From: Xiheibacterium sp038325765 | Lineage (GTDB): Bacteria > Myxococcota_A > Polyangia > Nannocystales > Nannocystaceae | Reading direction: 5' to 3' | Length of the DNA: 64,000 bases | Assembly: GCA_038325765.1 (NCBI GenBank) | Contig: JBBQJI010000001.1 | Coordinates: 124,001-188,000, forward strand | Shown here: piece after piece, positions 9,678 through 20,159 of the stretch | Layout: each line of letters begins with the position of its first letter | Numbering within the stretch: the stretch's first letter is position 1 | Made by a program: the position numbers and the translations under genes | Notes under the pieces: model-generated | What the model was told of the DNA's origin: nothing | The model's database searches: none | What the model saw: the letters and a program-made list of their open reading frames with translations, nothing else

Positions 9678-10649
9678 TCACAGCATCTCCGACACCAGAT
9701 CCGCGCGCCCCAGGTGCACCGCCACCGCGTTCGCCACCGCGGCGTCCTCGTCGAGTCCGCCGATCGACAGATCGCCATCCCCGTCCTCTTCGGTGGCGAA
9801 GTAACGCGCCGCGGCCTGGATCTGGCGCCGCGCCCACACAGGCGTGCCGTCGACGACGGCGTCGAGGAGGCCCTCGCACACGCGTACGATGTCGCGGGCG
9901 AGCACGTCGTCGACGTAGGGGTTGGCCGCCGCGGCGGCCTGGATGTGGTCGAGGTGCGCCCGCATCTCCTCGCGGAGGTCCTCGTGCCCACGCAAGGGCT
10001 CGGCGAGGAAGCGGTCGAACACGTCGCGGGCGACCGGCGGGATGCCGGCGACGGGCACATCCTCGCCCGGCGGCACCAGCTTGGGAACGCGGCGCGAGGT
10101 CGGCCCCTCCGCGAGCCACGCTGCGCGCGGCTTGAGATAGAGCAGCGCGTGGAGATCGTCGCCGTCGCCGCGGTGCTCGAAGCCGAGCTTCTCGAGCACG
10201 CGGATCGAGGCGCCGAGCTCGGGCGAGCTCTGGGCGGCGAGCTCCTGCACATCGTCGTGTTCGAAGCCCCAGTCGATCATCGCGCGGCTCGCTTCGGTGG
10301 CGAACCCGCGGTTGCGATACGCGTCGACGATGCTGTAGCCGAGCTCGAGCCGGCCATCCTTCGGCGCGCCCTTGAAGCCGACGATGCCGATGATCACCGG
10401 ACGATCGTCGGCGCCGCGGCGCAGCACGATGTAGCGCATCCACCAGCCGATCTGCTCGGGGCCGCGGTGGAGCTGATCGAGCGTGCGCCGGATGTGCTCG
10501 GCGTCGACGTGCGGGGGCGGCCAGCCGGGGCCGACGTCGGCGCCGAGCAGACGCGCGAGCTTGGCGATGTCCTGCTGGGCGACGAGCAGGTGCTGCGCGG
10601 TCGCGGTGATGAGATCGAGTCGGTCCGTCGTGAGCCGGCGCGCCGTCAT
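9678..10649 (-). CDS. GNAT-family N-acetyltransferase with extra C-terminal domain
   Basis: 323 residues. Residues about 1-180 are a RimJ/RimL-like GNAT domain: TDRLDLITAT at the start, LGYSIVDAYRNRGFATEA as the acetyl-CoA-binding loop, and ELGASIRVLEKLGFEH. Residues about 220-323 form a second unit ending QIQAAARYF...GGLDEDAAVANAVAVHLG, which resembles the DUF1232/YkvA pattern of a short helical domain. Joining these two is unusual. Acceptor substrate unknown. ATG is preceded by TATAGT with 8 bases between. Confidence 0.82.
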   Translation of the reverse strand: MTARRLTTDRLDLITATAQHLLVAQQDIAKLARLLGADVGPGWPPPHVDAEHIRRTLDQLHRGPEQIGWWMRYIVLRRGADDRPVIIGIVGFKGAPKDGRLELGYSIVDAYRNRGFATEASRAMIDWGFEHDDVQELAAQSSPELGASIRVLEKLGFEHRGDGDDLHALLYLKPRAAWLAEGPTSRRVPKLVPPGEDVPVAGIPPVARDVFDRFLAEPLRGHEDLREEMRAHLDHIQAAAAANPYVDDVLARDIVRVCEGLLDAVVDGTPVWARRQIQAAARYFATEEDGDGDLSIGGLDEDAAVANAVAVHLGRADLVSEML

Positions 10650-10657
10650 TGCGCTCC

Positions 10658-10663
10658 ACTATA
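10658..10663 (-). promoter_or_regulatory. Possible -10 (TATAGT) for the GNAT gene
   Basis: TATAGT on the minus strand, five of six matches to TATAAT, ends 8 bases before the ATG at 10649. Confidence 0.45.
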
Positions 10664-10716
10664 GCGAACCGGCGCGGGCCCGGCGGCGGTGCGGTCAGAT
10701 GCGCCGCCTTGCCGCC

Positions 10717-11868
10717 TCAGCGTCGCGAGCGTCGCTCGGCCCTGGCGGCGTCGTAGTGATCCTCGAGCACGCGCACGCGCGCCACGATCTCGTATTCCCG
10801 CTCCATCTTGGCCCGCGCCGCGATGCCCATGCCCTGTCGCACCGCGGCGTCGCCCACCAACGTGCCCAGTCGCACAGCGAGGGCGTCGACGTCGCGCTCG
10901 GGCACCAGGAATCCAGTGACGCCGTCGTCGATGATCTCCGGGATCCCTCCGTGCAGCGTGCCGACCGCCGGCAGCCCGCGCGCCGCCGCCTCCTTGATCA
11001 CCAAGAGCCCCGACTCGCGGTTGCCGTTGGCATCGACGACGCTCGGCGCCATGAGCACGTCCGCCGCTTCGAGCGTCGTGAAGACCTCGGCGTGGGGCAG
11101 CACGCCCAGCATCTGCACGCGATCGCCGAGGCGGTGCTCGGCGATTCGCGCGTCGAGGCCGGCGCGGCCGGGACCATCGCCGATGATCTGCAGCACCGCG
11201 CGGGGATGGTGCGCGGCGACGCGGGCGAACGCCGCGACGCCGTACTCGAAGCCCTTCTTCTCGACGAAGCGTCCGATCATCACCACCCGCACGTCGTCAC
11301 GCAGCGGGCGCGGGCTCCACGTGTCAGGGATGGTCACGCCCAGCCGCCACACGTGCACGCGCTCTGGCGGTGCGCCGAACTCGACGAGCATGCGGCCGAG
11401 CTCGTCCGAGGCGGCGAGGAATCGATCGACCCGCCGGAGCATCAAGCCGGACAGCGCACCGTAGCGCCAGTATCGCGGTCGCAGCCGCTCGCGCGAGCCG
11501 AGCAGCGGCACGTCGTAGCCGTGATACGTGACGACCAGCGGCAGATCGAACAGCGCTGCGGGTCCCAGCGCGTACATCGAGCCCGGGCCGAAGTGCGCGT
11601 GGAGCAGATCGAAGCGGCGCTCGCGGATCCACCGCAGCGCCGTCGGGCTGGTGCCGGTCGCCTTGTAGACCAGCCCGTCGAGCCGCCCCAGGGCGCCCGG
11701 ACGATCGAGCACCAGCGCGTCGTCCCAGGGGAATCGATCCGCGTTGCGCCGCTGATGACAGATCACCGACGCGTCCCAGCGCTGGTGGTGCCGCAGCTCG
11801 TCGTAGACGAACGTCTGGCTGAAATCGAGGAAGTTCGTGCTGAACACGCAGACGCGAGGACGGATCAT
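10717..11868 (-). CDS. Glycosyltransferase family 4
   Basis: 383 residues with a two-Rossmann GT-B layout. N-terminal acceptor half contains DLLHAHFGPGSMYAL and VVTYHGYDVPLL. The C-terminal donor half has VVMIGRFVEKKGFEYGVAAF, LQIIGDGPG and the family Glu-x7-Glu region (ESGLLVIKEAAARGLPAVG). No signal peptide; it would act at the inner face of the membrane, adding a sugar to a polysaccharide or lipid-linked glycan. It overlaps the upstream glycosyltransferase by 4 bases (ATGA), so the two are co-translated. Confidence 0.92.
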   Translation of the reverse strand: MIRPRVCVFSTNFLDFSQTFVYDELRHHQRWDASVICHQRRNADRFPWDDALVLDRPGALGRLDGLVYKATGTSPTALRWIRERRFDLLHAHFGPGSMYALGPAALFDLPLVVTYHGYDVPLLGSRERLRPRYWRYGALSGLMLRRVDRFLAASDELGRMLVEFGAPPERVHVWRLGVTIPDTWSPRPLRDDVRVVMIGRFVEKKGFEYGVAAFARVAAHHPRAVLQIIGDGPGRAGLDARIAEHRLGDRVQMLGVLPHAEVFTTLEAADVLMAPSVVDANGNRESGLLVIKEAAARGLPAVGTLHGGIPEIIDDGVTGFLVPERDVDALAVRLGTLVGDAAVRQGMGIAARAKMEREYEIVARVRVLEDHYDAARAERRSRR

Positions 11869-13001
11869 CGCAGGCCGTCCAAGAACGTGGCGAGGCGGCT
11901 GGCGCGGGCGCCCCAGGTGAGTGACGCCGCCTGGGCATGCGCGGCGGCACCCAGGCGCTCGCGCAGCGCCGCGTCGGCGAGCAGCCCGGCCATCGCCCTT
12001 CGCGCGGCCGGGCCATCGTCGGGCGGCACGAGTCGCGCGTTGTCGCCGTCGCGGAGCAGCTCGGCCAGATCCGGCGTGTCGGGACCGAAGATCGCGCGGC
12101 CCGCCGCCATGTAGATGAACGTCTTGAGCGGCAGCACCGTGTTGCCGACCTGCTGCAGCGGGCCCGAGCTCGGCGGCACCGCGAGCACGTCGGCGGCGTA
12201 CAGATACGGCACGAGCTCACGCCGCGAGCACCACGGACGGATGACGACGTTGGCCATGCCCGCCGCACGGGCCTCGATGGGCCCGTGCCCCTCGGATCCA
12301 ACCAGCACGAATTTCGCTGCCGTGAACGTCTGCGCCAGATCGAGCAGCGTGCCCAGGCCCTTGCGCTCGTTGATGTGGCCCGAGTATACGACCACCGGCC
12401 CGTCGTGCTCGAGGCCGCACGCGATCTGGGCGGCGCGTCGATCGAGCGGCGGCTCCATCAGGCGCGGATCCCAGCCATTGTGGGCGACGAGCAGCCGCTT
12501 CGGCGAGAAGCCGACCTCGAGGTAGCTGCGCGCGGCGAACTCCGAGTGCATCACCAGCGCGGGTGGCCGGCGCAGCCGAGCGAGCCGCCGAAACAGCACC
12601 GCCATGGCCCGCGACTGGCTCGGCCACGGCCTGAAGTGCTCGTACACCACCGGCTGCCGACACGTCGCGAGCAGCGACAGCAACACGGGCACGTTACGCG
12701 TGTACACGATGTCGGCGTCGCGGGTCGCCGCGGCCCACGGTCCCATCACCGCGTGGCCGAGCTTCTCGAGCCCGCGGTGCGCCGGGTAGACGCTGCTGAC
12801 CGTGTGGACCTCGAAGTAGGGCTGGACATCGTACCACCGTCCGAGCGCGGCGGCGTCGATCGGTGCGACGCCGCGGGCGCGCGGCAGGATCAGATCGACG
12901 TCCACGCCGCAGGCCCCCAGCGCTGCAGCCGTGTTCACGACCTGCTCGGTGTCGGCCGCCGTGCGCGGCAGCAGTTGATCGAAGACGTAGGCGATGCGCA
13001 T
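11865..13001 (-). CDS. Glycosyltransferase family 4
   Basis: 378 residues, GT-B fold. The N-terminus has the glycine-poor MRIAYVFDQLLPRTAADTEQ and DIVYTRNVPVLLSL; the donor half has VVVYSGHINERKGLGTLLDL and KFVLVGSEG followed by a Pro/Ser loop (AVPPSSGPLQQVGNTVLPLK). The E-x7-E motif is weaker than in its partner, with GNTVLPLKTFIYMAAGRAI at that place. The stop overlaps the next start by 4 bases. A TATCAT hexamer lies 12 bases before the ATG. Together the pair probably adds two sugars to one glycan. Confidence 0.88.
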   Translation of the reverse strand: MRIAYVFDQLLPRTAADTEQVVNTAAALGACGVDVDLILPRARGVAPIDAAALGRWYDVQPYFEVHTVSSVYPAHRGLEKLGHAVMGPWAAATRDADIVYTRNVPVLLSLLATCRQPVVYEHFRPWPSQSRAMAVLFRRLARLRRPPALVMHSEFAARSYLEVGFSPKRLLVAHNGWDPRLMEPPLDRRAAQIACGLEHDGPVVVYSGHINERKGLGTLLDLAQTFTAAKFVLVGSEGHGPIEARAAGMANVVIRPWCSRRELVPYLYAADVLAVPPSSGPLQQVGNTVLPLKTFIYMAAGRAIFGPDTPDLAELLRDGDNARLVPPDDGPAARRAMAGLLADAALRERLGAAAHAQAASLTWGARASRLATFLDGLR

Positions 13002-13095
13002 CGACGCGCGCGGATGATAGCCGCTCGGGCAGCGCTGTGGTGTCTGCCCTCGCGTGCCTGCGCCGTGCGATCATCCGCGCCCAGGGGGCACGCGC

Positions 13096-13632
13096 TCAGC
13101 CCAGCGCGAACACCAGGAAGTCGGTCACGCCCGGATCCACGCCCGCCTGCCGCAGCAGAGTCGTGACCTGGCCCCGGTGGTGGGTCTGATGGTTGAACAG
13201 GTGCGACACCGCGAGCCACACCGCGTGCTCCCGCACGGTCCCCGCCATGTTGGCGTAGCGCATCGGCGCGGCCAGGATCTCGTCGGTGAGATCCTCGACC
13301 CATGCGGTGATGAGCTGGTCGGTGGCGATGCGCTCGCTGTGCAACGTCTCGAAGTCGGCGGCCGCCGGCTGCTGCAGCGACTGGATCTCGAACTGCAGGT
13401 CGGCCTCATCGAGCGCAGGGAAGTCATGTCCCGACGCGCGCAGGCGTGACAGCCAGATCCGATCGGCGAGCAGGATGTGGCTCAGCGTGCCCTCGATCGA
13501 ACCGAAGAACGCCCCCGTGTCGCGGGTGCGGACCTCGGCCGGCAGCGCGGCGACCTTGGTGTAGAGGTCGCGGTTGAAGTGGGCGTTGTACTTGGCGAAC
13601 GCGCGGTACTGGTCGAGCTGCACGGAGGTCAT
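13096..13632 (-). CDS. DinB family protein
   Basis: 178 residues of the DinB/YfiT four-helix fold. The three metal-binding histidines are visible: GTLSHILLADRIWLSRL near 50 and HLFNHQTHHRGQ near 144-155. DinB-like proteins are metal-dependent hydrolases or thiol transferases of mostly unknown substrate. No signal peptide. It ends 94 bases before the glycosyltransferase pair, so may be expressed with it. Confidence 0.9.
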   Translation of the reverse strand: MTSVQLDQYRAFAKYNAHFNRDLYTKVAALPAEVRTRDTGAFFGSIEGTLSHILLADRIWLSRLRASGHDFPALDEADLQFEIQSLQQPAAADFETLHSERIATDQLITAWVEDLTDEILAAPMRYANMAGTVREHAVWLAVSHLFNHQTHHRGQVTTLLRQAGVDPGVTDFLVFALG

Positions 13633-13759
13633 GGACGCAGCTTGCCAAAGCCGACCGCGGACGTGGGGGCGGCCCGGAACATCCCGTATGGGACGATCCG
13701 ATCGGCGGTGCGCTGGGGGTGCGCAGCAGCTTGGCCGGGCTGCGCACCTGAGTCGCGCG

Positions 13760-15482
<1,723 letters not shown>

Positions 15483-15496
<14 letters not shown>

Positions 15497-15887
15497 CGCG
15501 ACCCCCGGTCAGCACGTGGTGGGTGGGCACGACCGCGGTCATGCGCGAGCGCATCACCACGGTGTCGTCGCGGCGGACCACCACGTCGACGAGGTGACGC
15601 TTGCCGGTCGACTCGGCCACGATCGCCTCGGCGCGGACGCGATCGCCGACGACGACGGGCGCGAGGAACTCCATCTGTGCGGCAGCGAGGACCACGGTGG
15701 GCGCGCCCACGGCCAGCATCGCCGCGTGGTCGGCGAGGCCGAACACGAAGCCGCCGTGCACGAGATCGGTGTCATCGGCGCGCATGCGCGCGGTGGCGAC
15801 CAACTCGACCTCGGCGCGGCCCTCTGAGATCGTGACAGGGATACCGCACAGCTCGGGGTCGAGCCGCTCGTGGGTGGGCGGACGCAT
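15483..15887 (-). CDS. Hotdog-fold thioesterase (PaaI-like)
   Basis: 134 residues, hotdog fold. The core helix is LVHGGFVFGLADHAAMLAVG, with the HGG-x-F and acidic D typical of PaaI-type acyl-CoA thioesterases, followed by MEFLAPVVVGDRVRAEAIV. It would cut short or aromatic acyl-CoA in the cytosol. It overlaps the ThDP enzyme gene by 14 bases. Start chosen at the ATG at 15887, supported by TAGACT 7 bases upstream. Confidence 0.87.
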
Positions 15888-15894
15888 CGCCCCG

Positions 15895-15900
15895 AGTCTA
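15895..15900 (-). promoter_or_regulatory. Possible -10 (TAGACT) for the thioesterase/ThDP pair
   Basis: TAGACT on the minus strand ends 7 bases before the ATG at 15887; the same hexamer stands before the M14 peptidase. Confidence 0.42.
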
Positions 15901-15957
15901 CATCGCCGCGCGCGTCGCCGCGGGCGTGCCGACGCCGAGGCGCCGCGGCGCCGCGGC

Positions 15958-16578
15958 TCAGCGCACGCGGAAGCTCGCGCCGAGCGTCAGCATGCCGGTG
16001 ACGGGGCCGGGGAAGACCACCTGCGTGCTAGCCCGCGATCCGCTCGAGGCGCGGAACTCGGGGCCGACGACGGGCACGGTGACGCCGACGCCGAACAGCA
16101 CGCCGATGCGCTCGGTGATGAGGTAGCGGTAGTCGCCGCGCAGCACTCCCGCGACCCACGGCGTGCCCTTGCGCCCGGGTCGCTCGAAGCCGATCCAGCG
16201 GTGGAACATCGCGCCACCCTGGCCGCCCACGCAGATGCGCACGCGGTGACGGAACACCTGCCGCGCGCCGCAGCCGTCGAGGGTGAACGCGGCGAGCACG
16301 TTGGCCATTTTTCCGTCGCCGAGATCGAAGGGACGACCGCCGAGCACTTGGCCGCCGAAGCGCGCGCTGAAGGTGTCGTTGCCCAGGACGTAGGCGGCGT
16401 CGCCCCCGAAGTGGGTCCGCGGCAGCAGCTGACTCGAGACCACCGCCTGGCCCTCGATGCTCTGTTGCACCCTCGGTGGGTCGTGCGACTTGGCGGGCGC
16501 GCTCGCGGACGCCGGTCCGGCGAGACCCAGCCCGAGCGCGAGCGCGAGCGGGACGACGGTCGCGAGACGATGCACCAT
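15958..16578 (-). CDS. Exported hypothetical protein, probable outer-membrane barrel
   Basis: 206 residues. A clear Sec signal peptide (about 1-26, ending AGPASASA) is followed by alternating amphipathic strands and a terminal strand ending in an aromatic/charged pattern (GMLTLGASFRVR). GVLRGDYRYLITERIGVLFGVGVTVPV reads like paired barrel strands. Two cysteines near 100-115 could form a disulfide. No family recognised; an outer-membrane location is inferred. Confidence 0.7.
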   Translation of the reverse strand: MVHRLATVVPLALALGLGLAGPASASAPAKSHDPPRVQQSIEGQAVVSSQLLPRTHFGGDAAYVLGNDTFSARFGGQVLGGRPFDLGDGKMANVLAAFTLDGCGARQVFRHRVRICVGGQGGAMFHRWIGFERPGRKGTPWVAGVLRGDYRYLITERIGVLFGVGVTVPVVGPEFRASSGSRASTQVVFPGPVTGMLTLGASFRVR

Positions 16579-16650
16579 GCCATCAAGCTACGGGGTGGGG
16601 GCGCCGACGCCAAGGCGCGAGTGACGGATTTTCGCGAGCGCGACGAATGG

Positions 16651-16735
16651 GCGGCGGTGCGGTGCGGTGCGGCGGGGTGCGGGTTCGCGGCAGGGTGCGG
16701 GTTCGCGGCGGGGTGCGGGTGCGGGTGCGGGGTCC
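16651..16735. repeat. GGTGCG-based tandem repeat
   Basis: Short tandem repeats of GGTGCG units, including two near-copies of a 17-base unit (GGTGCGGGTTCGCGGCA) followed by three GGTGCG-like hexamers. It lies in the divergent promoter region upstream of the AMP-forming ligase. Confidence 0.7.
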
Positions 16736-16872
16736 GGGCCGGGGCGGGCTGTGCCGGGCCGGCTCCGGGATGATCCGCCCCACGGAGTGCTGCTGCCCGG
16801 CTCGAGGGCCTGGCGCATGCGCGGGCACGCGCACCCTCGATGTGGGCTGGGCGGTGATGGCACACCCCCGTG

Positions 16873-16878
16873 TACCAT
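16873..16878 (+). promoter_or_regulatory. Possible -10 (TACCAT) for the AMP-forming ligase
   Basis: TACCAT ends 7 bases before the GTG at 16886, supporting that GTG as the start. Confidence 0.35.
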
Positions 16879-16885
16879 CGGCGCC

Positions 16886-18607
16886 GTGGCCCTCCGCGAT
16901 CGCCTGCTGCAGCGCGTGCCCGCGTTGCGCCGCCTCCTGCTCGATCCGCCGCAGCGCATCGCCCGTCGCCTGGTCGTGACCGGCCGCGAGGTCGGACTGT
17001 TCGGGGCCGCCGGCGATCATCCACTGCAGGTCGTCGGGGCCCTGCTGCGCCGTGGCATCGGCGTGCGATCGCTGCACTCGATCCACGCTGCCGCCGTGCC
17101 CGATCGGTGCGCGCTCGTCGACGAGCGCCGCAGCCTCGACTATCGCGAACTCGACGCCGAGATCGACGCCGTCGCGGCCATCCTCCGCGATCACCTCGGC
17201 GCCTCGCGCAGCGTGCCGGTCGCGATTCTGATGGAGAACCGCGTCGAGTATGCGGTGACGTGGTTCGCGCTGTTCCGCCTGGGCATCACCTGCGCCCACG
17301 TCGGTCGCCACAGCACGGCGGACGAGCTCGACTTCGTACTCAGCCGCAGCGGCGCGCGGGTGCTCGCGGTCTCCGAGCAGACCGCACCCGTCGCCCTTGC
17401 GCTGCTGCGCCGCCGCCCGGATCTGGATCTGCGGGTGCTGCGTGCCGGCACTGGCGCGCAGGCCGATGGCCGCATGCTCGGCTACGACGCCGCCGTGGCC
17501 AGGCAGCTGCGCGCCCGCATGTCGCTGCACGTCGAGCGCGGCCCGAGCGACAATGTCGTCTACACCTCGGGCACTACCGGCAAGCCCAAGGGAGCTGTGC
17601 GCGACATGGGGGCGTTCGGCGCGACCGAGCTGCTGCGCGTGCTCGAGCGCGTGCCGCTGCGCACCGGCGGCAAGCACCTGGCGTGCGCGCCGCTGTACCA
17701 CTCGAGCGGTCAGGTCTTCTTGCTGCTCAACACGGCGCTCGGCGCCACGATCCACCTGCAGGAGCGCTTCGAGCCCGAACCCACGCTGTCGCGGTTGTCG
17801 CGGTGGAGAATCGACAACGTGTTCATGGTCCCCACCATGATCCAGCGCGTGCTCGAGCTGCCCGAGGATGCGTTCGCGCGGTGGCCGACTCCGGCGCTGC
17901 GTGTGCTCATCTCGGGGGCGGCGCCGTTCCACACGGCCCTGCGGCAGCGCGCGATCGACCGCTTCGGCGCCGCCACGGTCTTCGACTTCTACGGGGCCAC
18001 CGAGCTCGGCTGGGTCACGACGATCGCGGGCCCCGAGATGATCACGCACCCCGGCAGCCTCGGCCGCCCGCTCGCCGGCCAGGAGATCGGCATCTTCGAC
18101 GACGCCGGCCGGCTGCTGCCGCCGGGCGAGGTCGGTCGCGTGTACACCAGGAGCGCCCAGCTCATGCTCGGCTACCATCGCGATCGCGCCGCCACCGACG
18201 AGGGTCGCAGGGGCGAGTGGCTGACCGTCGACGATCTCGGCTACCTCGATCGCGACGGCCACCTGCACCTCACCGGCCGCGCCCGCGACATGGTGATCTC
18301 CGGCGGCGTGAACCTGTATCCCGTCGAGATCGAGGACGTCCTCGCCAAGCACCCCGACATCGCCGATGTCGCCGTCATCGGCGTGCCCGATGCCGAGTGG
18401 GGCGAACGGCTGGTCGCGGTCGTGGTGGCCGGGCCCGGAGGCCTCGATGCGGAGGAGGTGCGGCAGTGGGCCCGCGATCACCTGGCGCCGGCGAAGATTC
18501 CCCGGCAGTTCGAGCAGATCGACGTGCTGCCGCGCAATCCCACGGGCAAGGTGATCAAGCGCGATCTCGAGGCGCGCTACGGCGGCTCACCGCCGCAGCG
18601 GGGCTGA
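16886..18607 (+). CDS. AMP-forming acyl-CoA synthetase/ligase
   Basis: 573 residues of the ANL superfamily. The A3 P-loop is VYTSGTTGKPKG (about 223-234), A5 FYGATELGW, A8 WLTVDDLGYLDRDG, then GGVNLYPVEIEDVL, and the adenylation lysine in NPTGKVIKRD (K555). All core motifs are intact. It activates a carboxylic acid as acyl-AMP and usually passes it to CoA; long-chain fatty acids are the likeliest substrates. The GTG at 16886 gives a normal length; upstream in-frame codons pass through repeats. A fatty-acid-hydroxylase-like gene and an FCD regulator lie just downstream on the other strand. Confidence 0.9.
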   Translation: MALRDRLLQRVPALRRLLLDPPQRIARRLVVTGREVGLFGAAGDHPLQVVGALLRRGIGVRSLHSIHAAAVPDRCALVDERRSLDYRELDAEIDAVAAILRDHLGASRSVPVAILMENRVEYAVTWFALFRLGITCAHVGRHSTADELDFVLSRSGARVLAVSEQTAPVALALLRRRPDLDLRVLRAGTGAQADGRMLGYDAAVARQLRARMSLHVERGPSDNVVYTSGTTGKPKGAVRDMGAFGATELLRVLERVPLRTGGKHLACAPLYHSSGQVFLLLNTALGATIHLQERFEPEPTLSRLSRWRIDNVFMVPTMIQRVLELPEDAFARWPTPALRVLISGAAPFHTALRQRAIDRFGAATVFDFYGATELGWVTTIAGPEMITHPGSLGRPLAGQEIGIFDDAGRLLPPGEVGRVYTRSAQLMLGYHRDRAATDEGRRGEWLTVDDLGYLDRDGHLHLTGRARDMVISGGVNLYPVEIEDVLAKHPDIADVAVIGVPDAEWGERLVAVVVAGPGGLDAEEVRQWARDHLAPAKIPRQFEQIDVLPRNPTGKVIKRDLEARYGGSPPQRG

Positions 18608-18627
18608 GCGTGGCGGCGTGCCCGGCA

Positions 18628-19305
18628 TCACTCGGTGCTGTGGAGGCTGCGGCAGGTCGGCGAGGTCTCGACCTCGTCGACCTCGGGCAGCGTTCCGAGC
18701 AGCACGTCGGCGGCGTGCATGGTCACGCCCATCCAGTAGTTCTCGTTCTTGAAGTGGTGCAGGCGATGCAGCCGCCACAGCCGCCGGTACCAGCGCGAGC
18801 GGGGCCGCCAACTGGTGTGGCACAGGTAGTGGATCCACTCATAGGTCGTGCCCAAGCTGAGCGCCGTGATGAGGGCCGTGAGCGCGAGGGGCAGGGGCAG
18901 CATCGTGAACGACACGGTCGCGACCGCGACGACCCCGACCACGCCGCTGCGCAGCGGGATGAACCACCAGCGCGGGTCGTGGGGATCGGCGTGGTGCGCC
19001 CGGTGATCGCGCGCAACCGCGAAATCCAGCATCCAGCGGCCCCATCGGCGCGGGCGAAAGTGCAAGACGGCGACGTGGATCAGCCACTCGGACATGGGAT
19101 GGATCGCCACCAGCGATCCGGCGAGCACTAGATCCCAGAGGCTCGGCTCGCCGACCCACACCCGCGTTGCGACAGCGCCGAGCAGCAAGGTGAGCAGGCC
19201 GACGACCGAGGGTCGACGCACGAAGTACGCGAACGCGTCGCGCATGCGCAGGCCGGGGGTTCGCGGGTCCACGGCCGTGGATGGGGTGTCGCCGGTGCGG
19301 TTCAT
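18628..19305 (-). CDS. Fatty acid hydroxylase/sterol desaturase-like membrane protein
   Basis: 225 residues with about four membrane segments. Histidine clusters match the di-iron hydroxylase superfamily: HPMSEWLIH, DHRAHHADPHD, YLCHTSWRP and LHRLHHFKNENYWMG. Such enzymes hydroxylate or desaturate lipids or carotenoids in the membrane. The gene overlaps the FCD regulator by 4 bases (ATGA) and probably shares its promoter, so the hydroxylase is likely its regulated target. Substrate unknown. Confidence 0.8.
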   Translation of the reverse strand: MNRTGDTPSTAVDPRTPGLRMRDAFAYFVRRPSVVGLLTLLLGAVATRVWVGEPSLWDLVLAGSLVAIHPMSEWLIHVAVLHFRPRRWGRWMLDFAVARDHRAHHADPHDPRWWFIPLRSGVVGVVAVATVSFTMLPLPLALTALITALSLGTTYEWIHYLCHTSWRPRSRWYRRLWRLHRLHHFKNENYWMGVTMHAADVLLGTLPEVDEVETSPTCRSLHSTE

Positions 19306-20072
19306 GACGCGTCCTTCGGGGGGTCGTCGCCCGAGGTGGTTCCCGGACGATCGAGCAGGGCGATGAGCCCGAACATGCGGTGGGTGCCGTGCTCGACCAG
19401 CGCCGAGGCCACGTGCCGGGCCGAGACGTCGTCGTGGCGACCGACAGCCTCGGCGATCGCACGGTAGGCGGGCGCGTCGCGGAGTTCGTCGGCCATCACC
19501 TGCACGAGCGCGACGCGGACGGTGTCGTAGGTGGCCCGCAGCGTGTTGAAGGCGAGGACGTAGGCGATGTTGTCCGAGCCGCGGACGAGCACGTCCCAGA
19601 AGTCGAGCGATAGCTCCTGCAACGCGGGGAGATCGTCGGCGGCGAGCGCTGCGTCGATGCGAGACGCGACGTCGAGCAGCTCGACCACGAGCGCGGGCTC
19701 GGCCCGCCGCGCGCACAGCCGCGCGATGTCGGGGGCCAGTGCGGCGCGGATCTCGATGAGCGAGCGGACGACCTGTAGATCGATCGAGCCGGTCTCGTTG
19801 AAGAGCAACTGCGAGAGAAGGTCGAGGCCGGCGGTGCGGCGGAAGTCGAGAACCTTGGTCGTGCCACCCTGCGCGATCGCCACCAGGCCCGCCTGGGCCA
19901 AGCGCCGCAGGGCCTCGCGCAGCGCGCCGCGGTTGACGCCGAGGGTCTCGCAGAGCTCCCGCTCGGCCGGGAGCGCAAGCCCTGGCGCCATCCGGCCCTG
20001 CAGGATCTCGCGCAGGAGCTGCTCGAAGACCTCGTCCGAGAGGGTTCGCTTGGCAATGCGCGACAGCGCCAT
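19302..20072 (-). CDS. FCD-type GntR (FadR subfamily) transcriptional regulator
   Basis: 256 residues. N-terminal winged helix: LPAERELCETLGVNRGALREALRRLAQAGLV, the typical GntR recognition region, near 35-66. The C-terminal FCD domain is all-helical and carries the metal/effector pattern VRSLIEIRAALAPDIARL, D in LSLDFWDVLVRGSDN and H in VGRHDDVSARHVASALVEH. Such proteins repress operons until a small acid or acyl-CoA binds. The operator-like palindrome at 20108-20120 touches its own -35, so autoregulation is likely. The start ATG at 20072 lies at the predicted transcription start. Confidence 0.92.
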   Translation of the reverse strand: MALSRIAKRTLSDEVFEQLLREILQGRMAPGLALPAERELCETLGVNRGALREALRRLAQAGLVAIAQGGTTKVLDFRRTAGLDLLSQLLFNETGSIDLQVVRSLIEIRAALAPDIARLCARRAEPALVVELLDVASRIDAALAADDLPALQELSLDFWDVLVRGSDNIAYVLAFNTLRATYDTVRVALVQVMADELRDAPAYRAIAEAVGRHDDVSARHVASALVEHGTHRMFGLIALLDRPGTTSGDDPPKDAS

Positions 20073-20078
20073 CCACTC

Positions 20079-20107
20079 GTTATGTCATCATCAGGTCCCA
20101 TGGTCAA
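20079..20107 (-). promoter_or_regulatory. Promoter of the regulator/hydroxylase pair
   Basis: On the minus strand TTGACC (20107-20102) and CATAAC (20084-20079) are separated by exactly 17 bases. The -10 ends 6 bases before the ATG at 20072, so transcription should begin at or within a base or two of the start codon. This is the best promoter seen in the window. Confidence 0.7.
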
Positions 20108-20120
20108 CTGGTATTACCAG
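20108..20120. promoter_or_regulatory. FadR-family operator, perfect palindrome
   Basis: CTGGTATTACCAG, a perfect 6+1+6 inverted repeat containing TGGT-N3-ACCA. This half-site pattern is known for FadR-subfamily regulators such as PdhR. It touches the -35 of the regulator gene and lies 40 bases before pepN. Binding by the adjacent regulator is inferred. Confidence 0.7.
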
Positions 20121-20159
20121 TGAGGTGGCGGTGACCCAGGATGGTCCAGCCTGGGGGCT

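Larger units (their letters stand above)
16579..16885. other. Intergenic stretch, GC-rich, no gene seen
   Basis: 307 bases between divergent genes. It holds the simple repeats at 16651-16735 and the -10-like TACCAT before the ligase. An open frame running through the repeats on the plus strand is Gly/Arg/Ala junk and is not coding-like. Confidence 0.6.
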
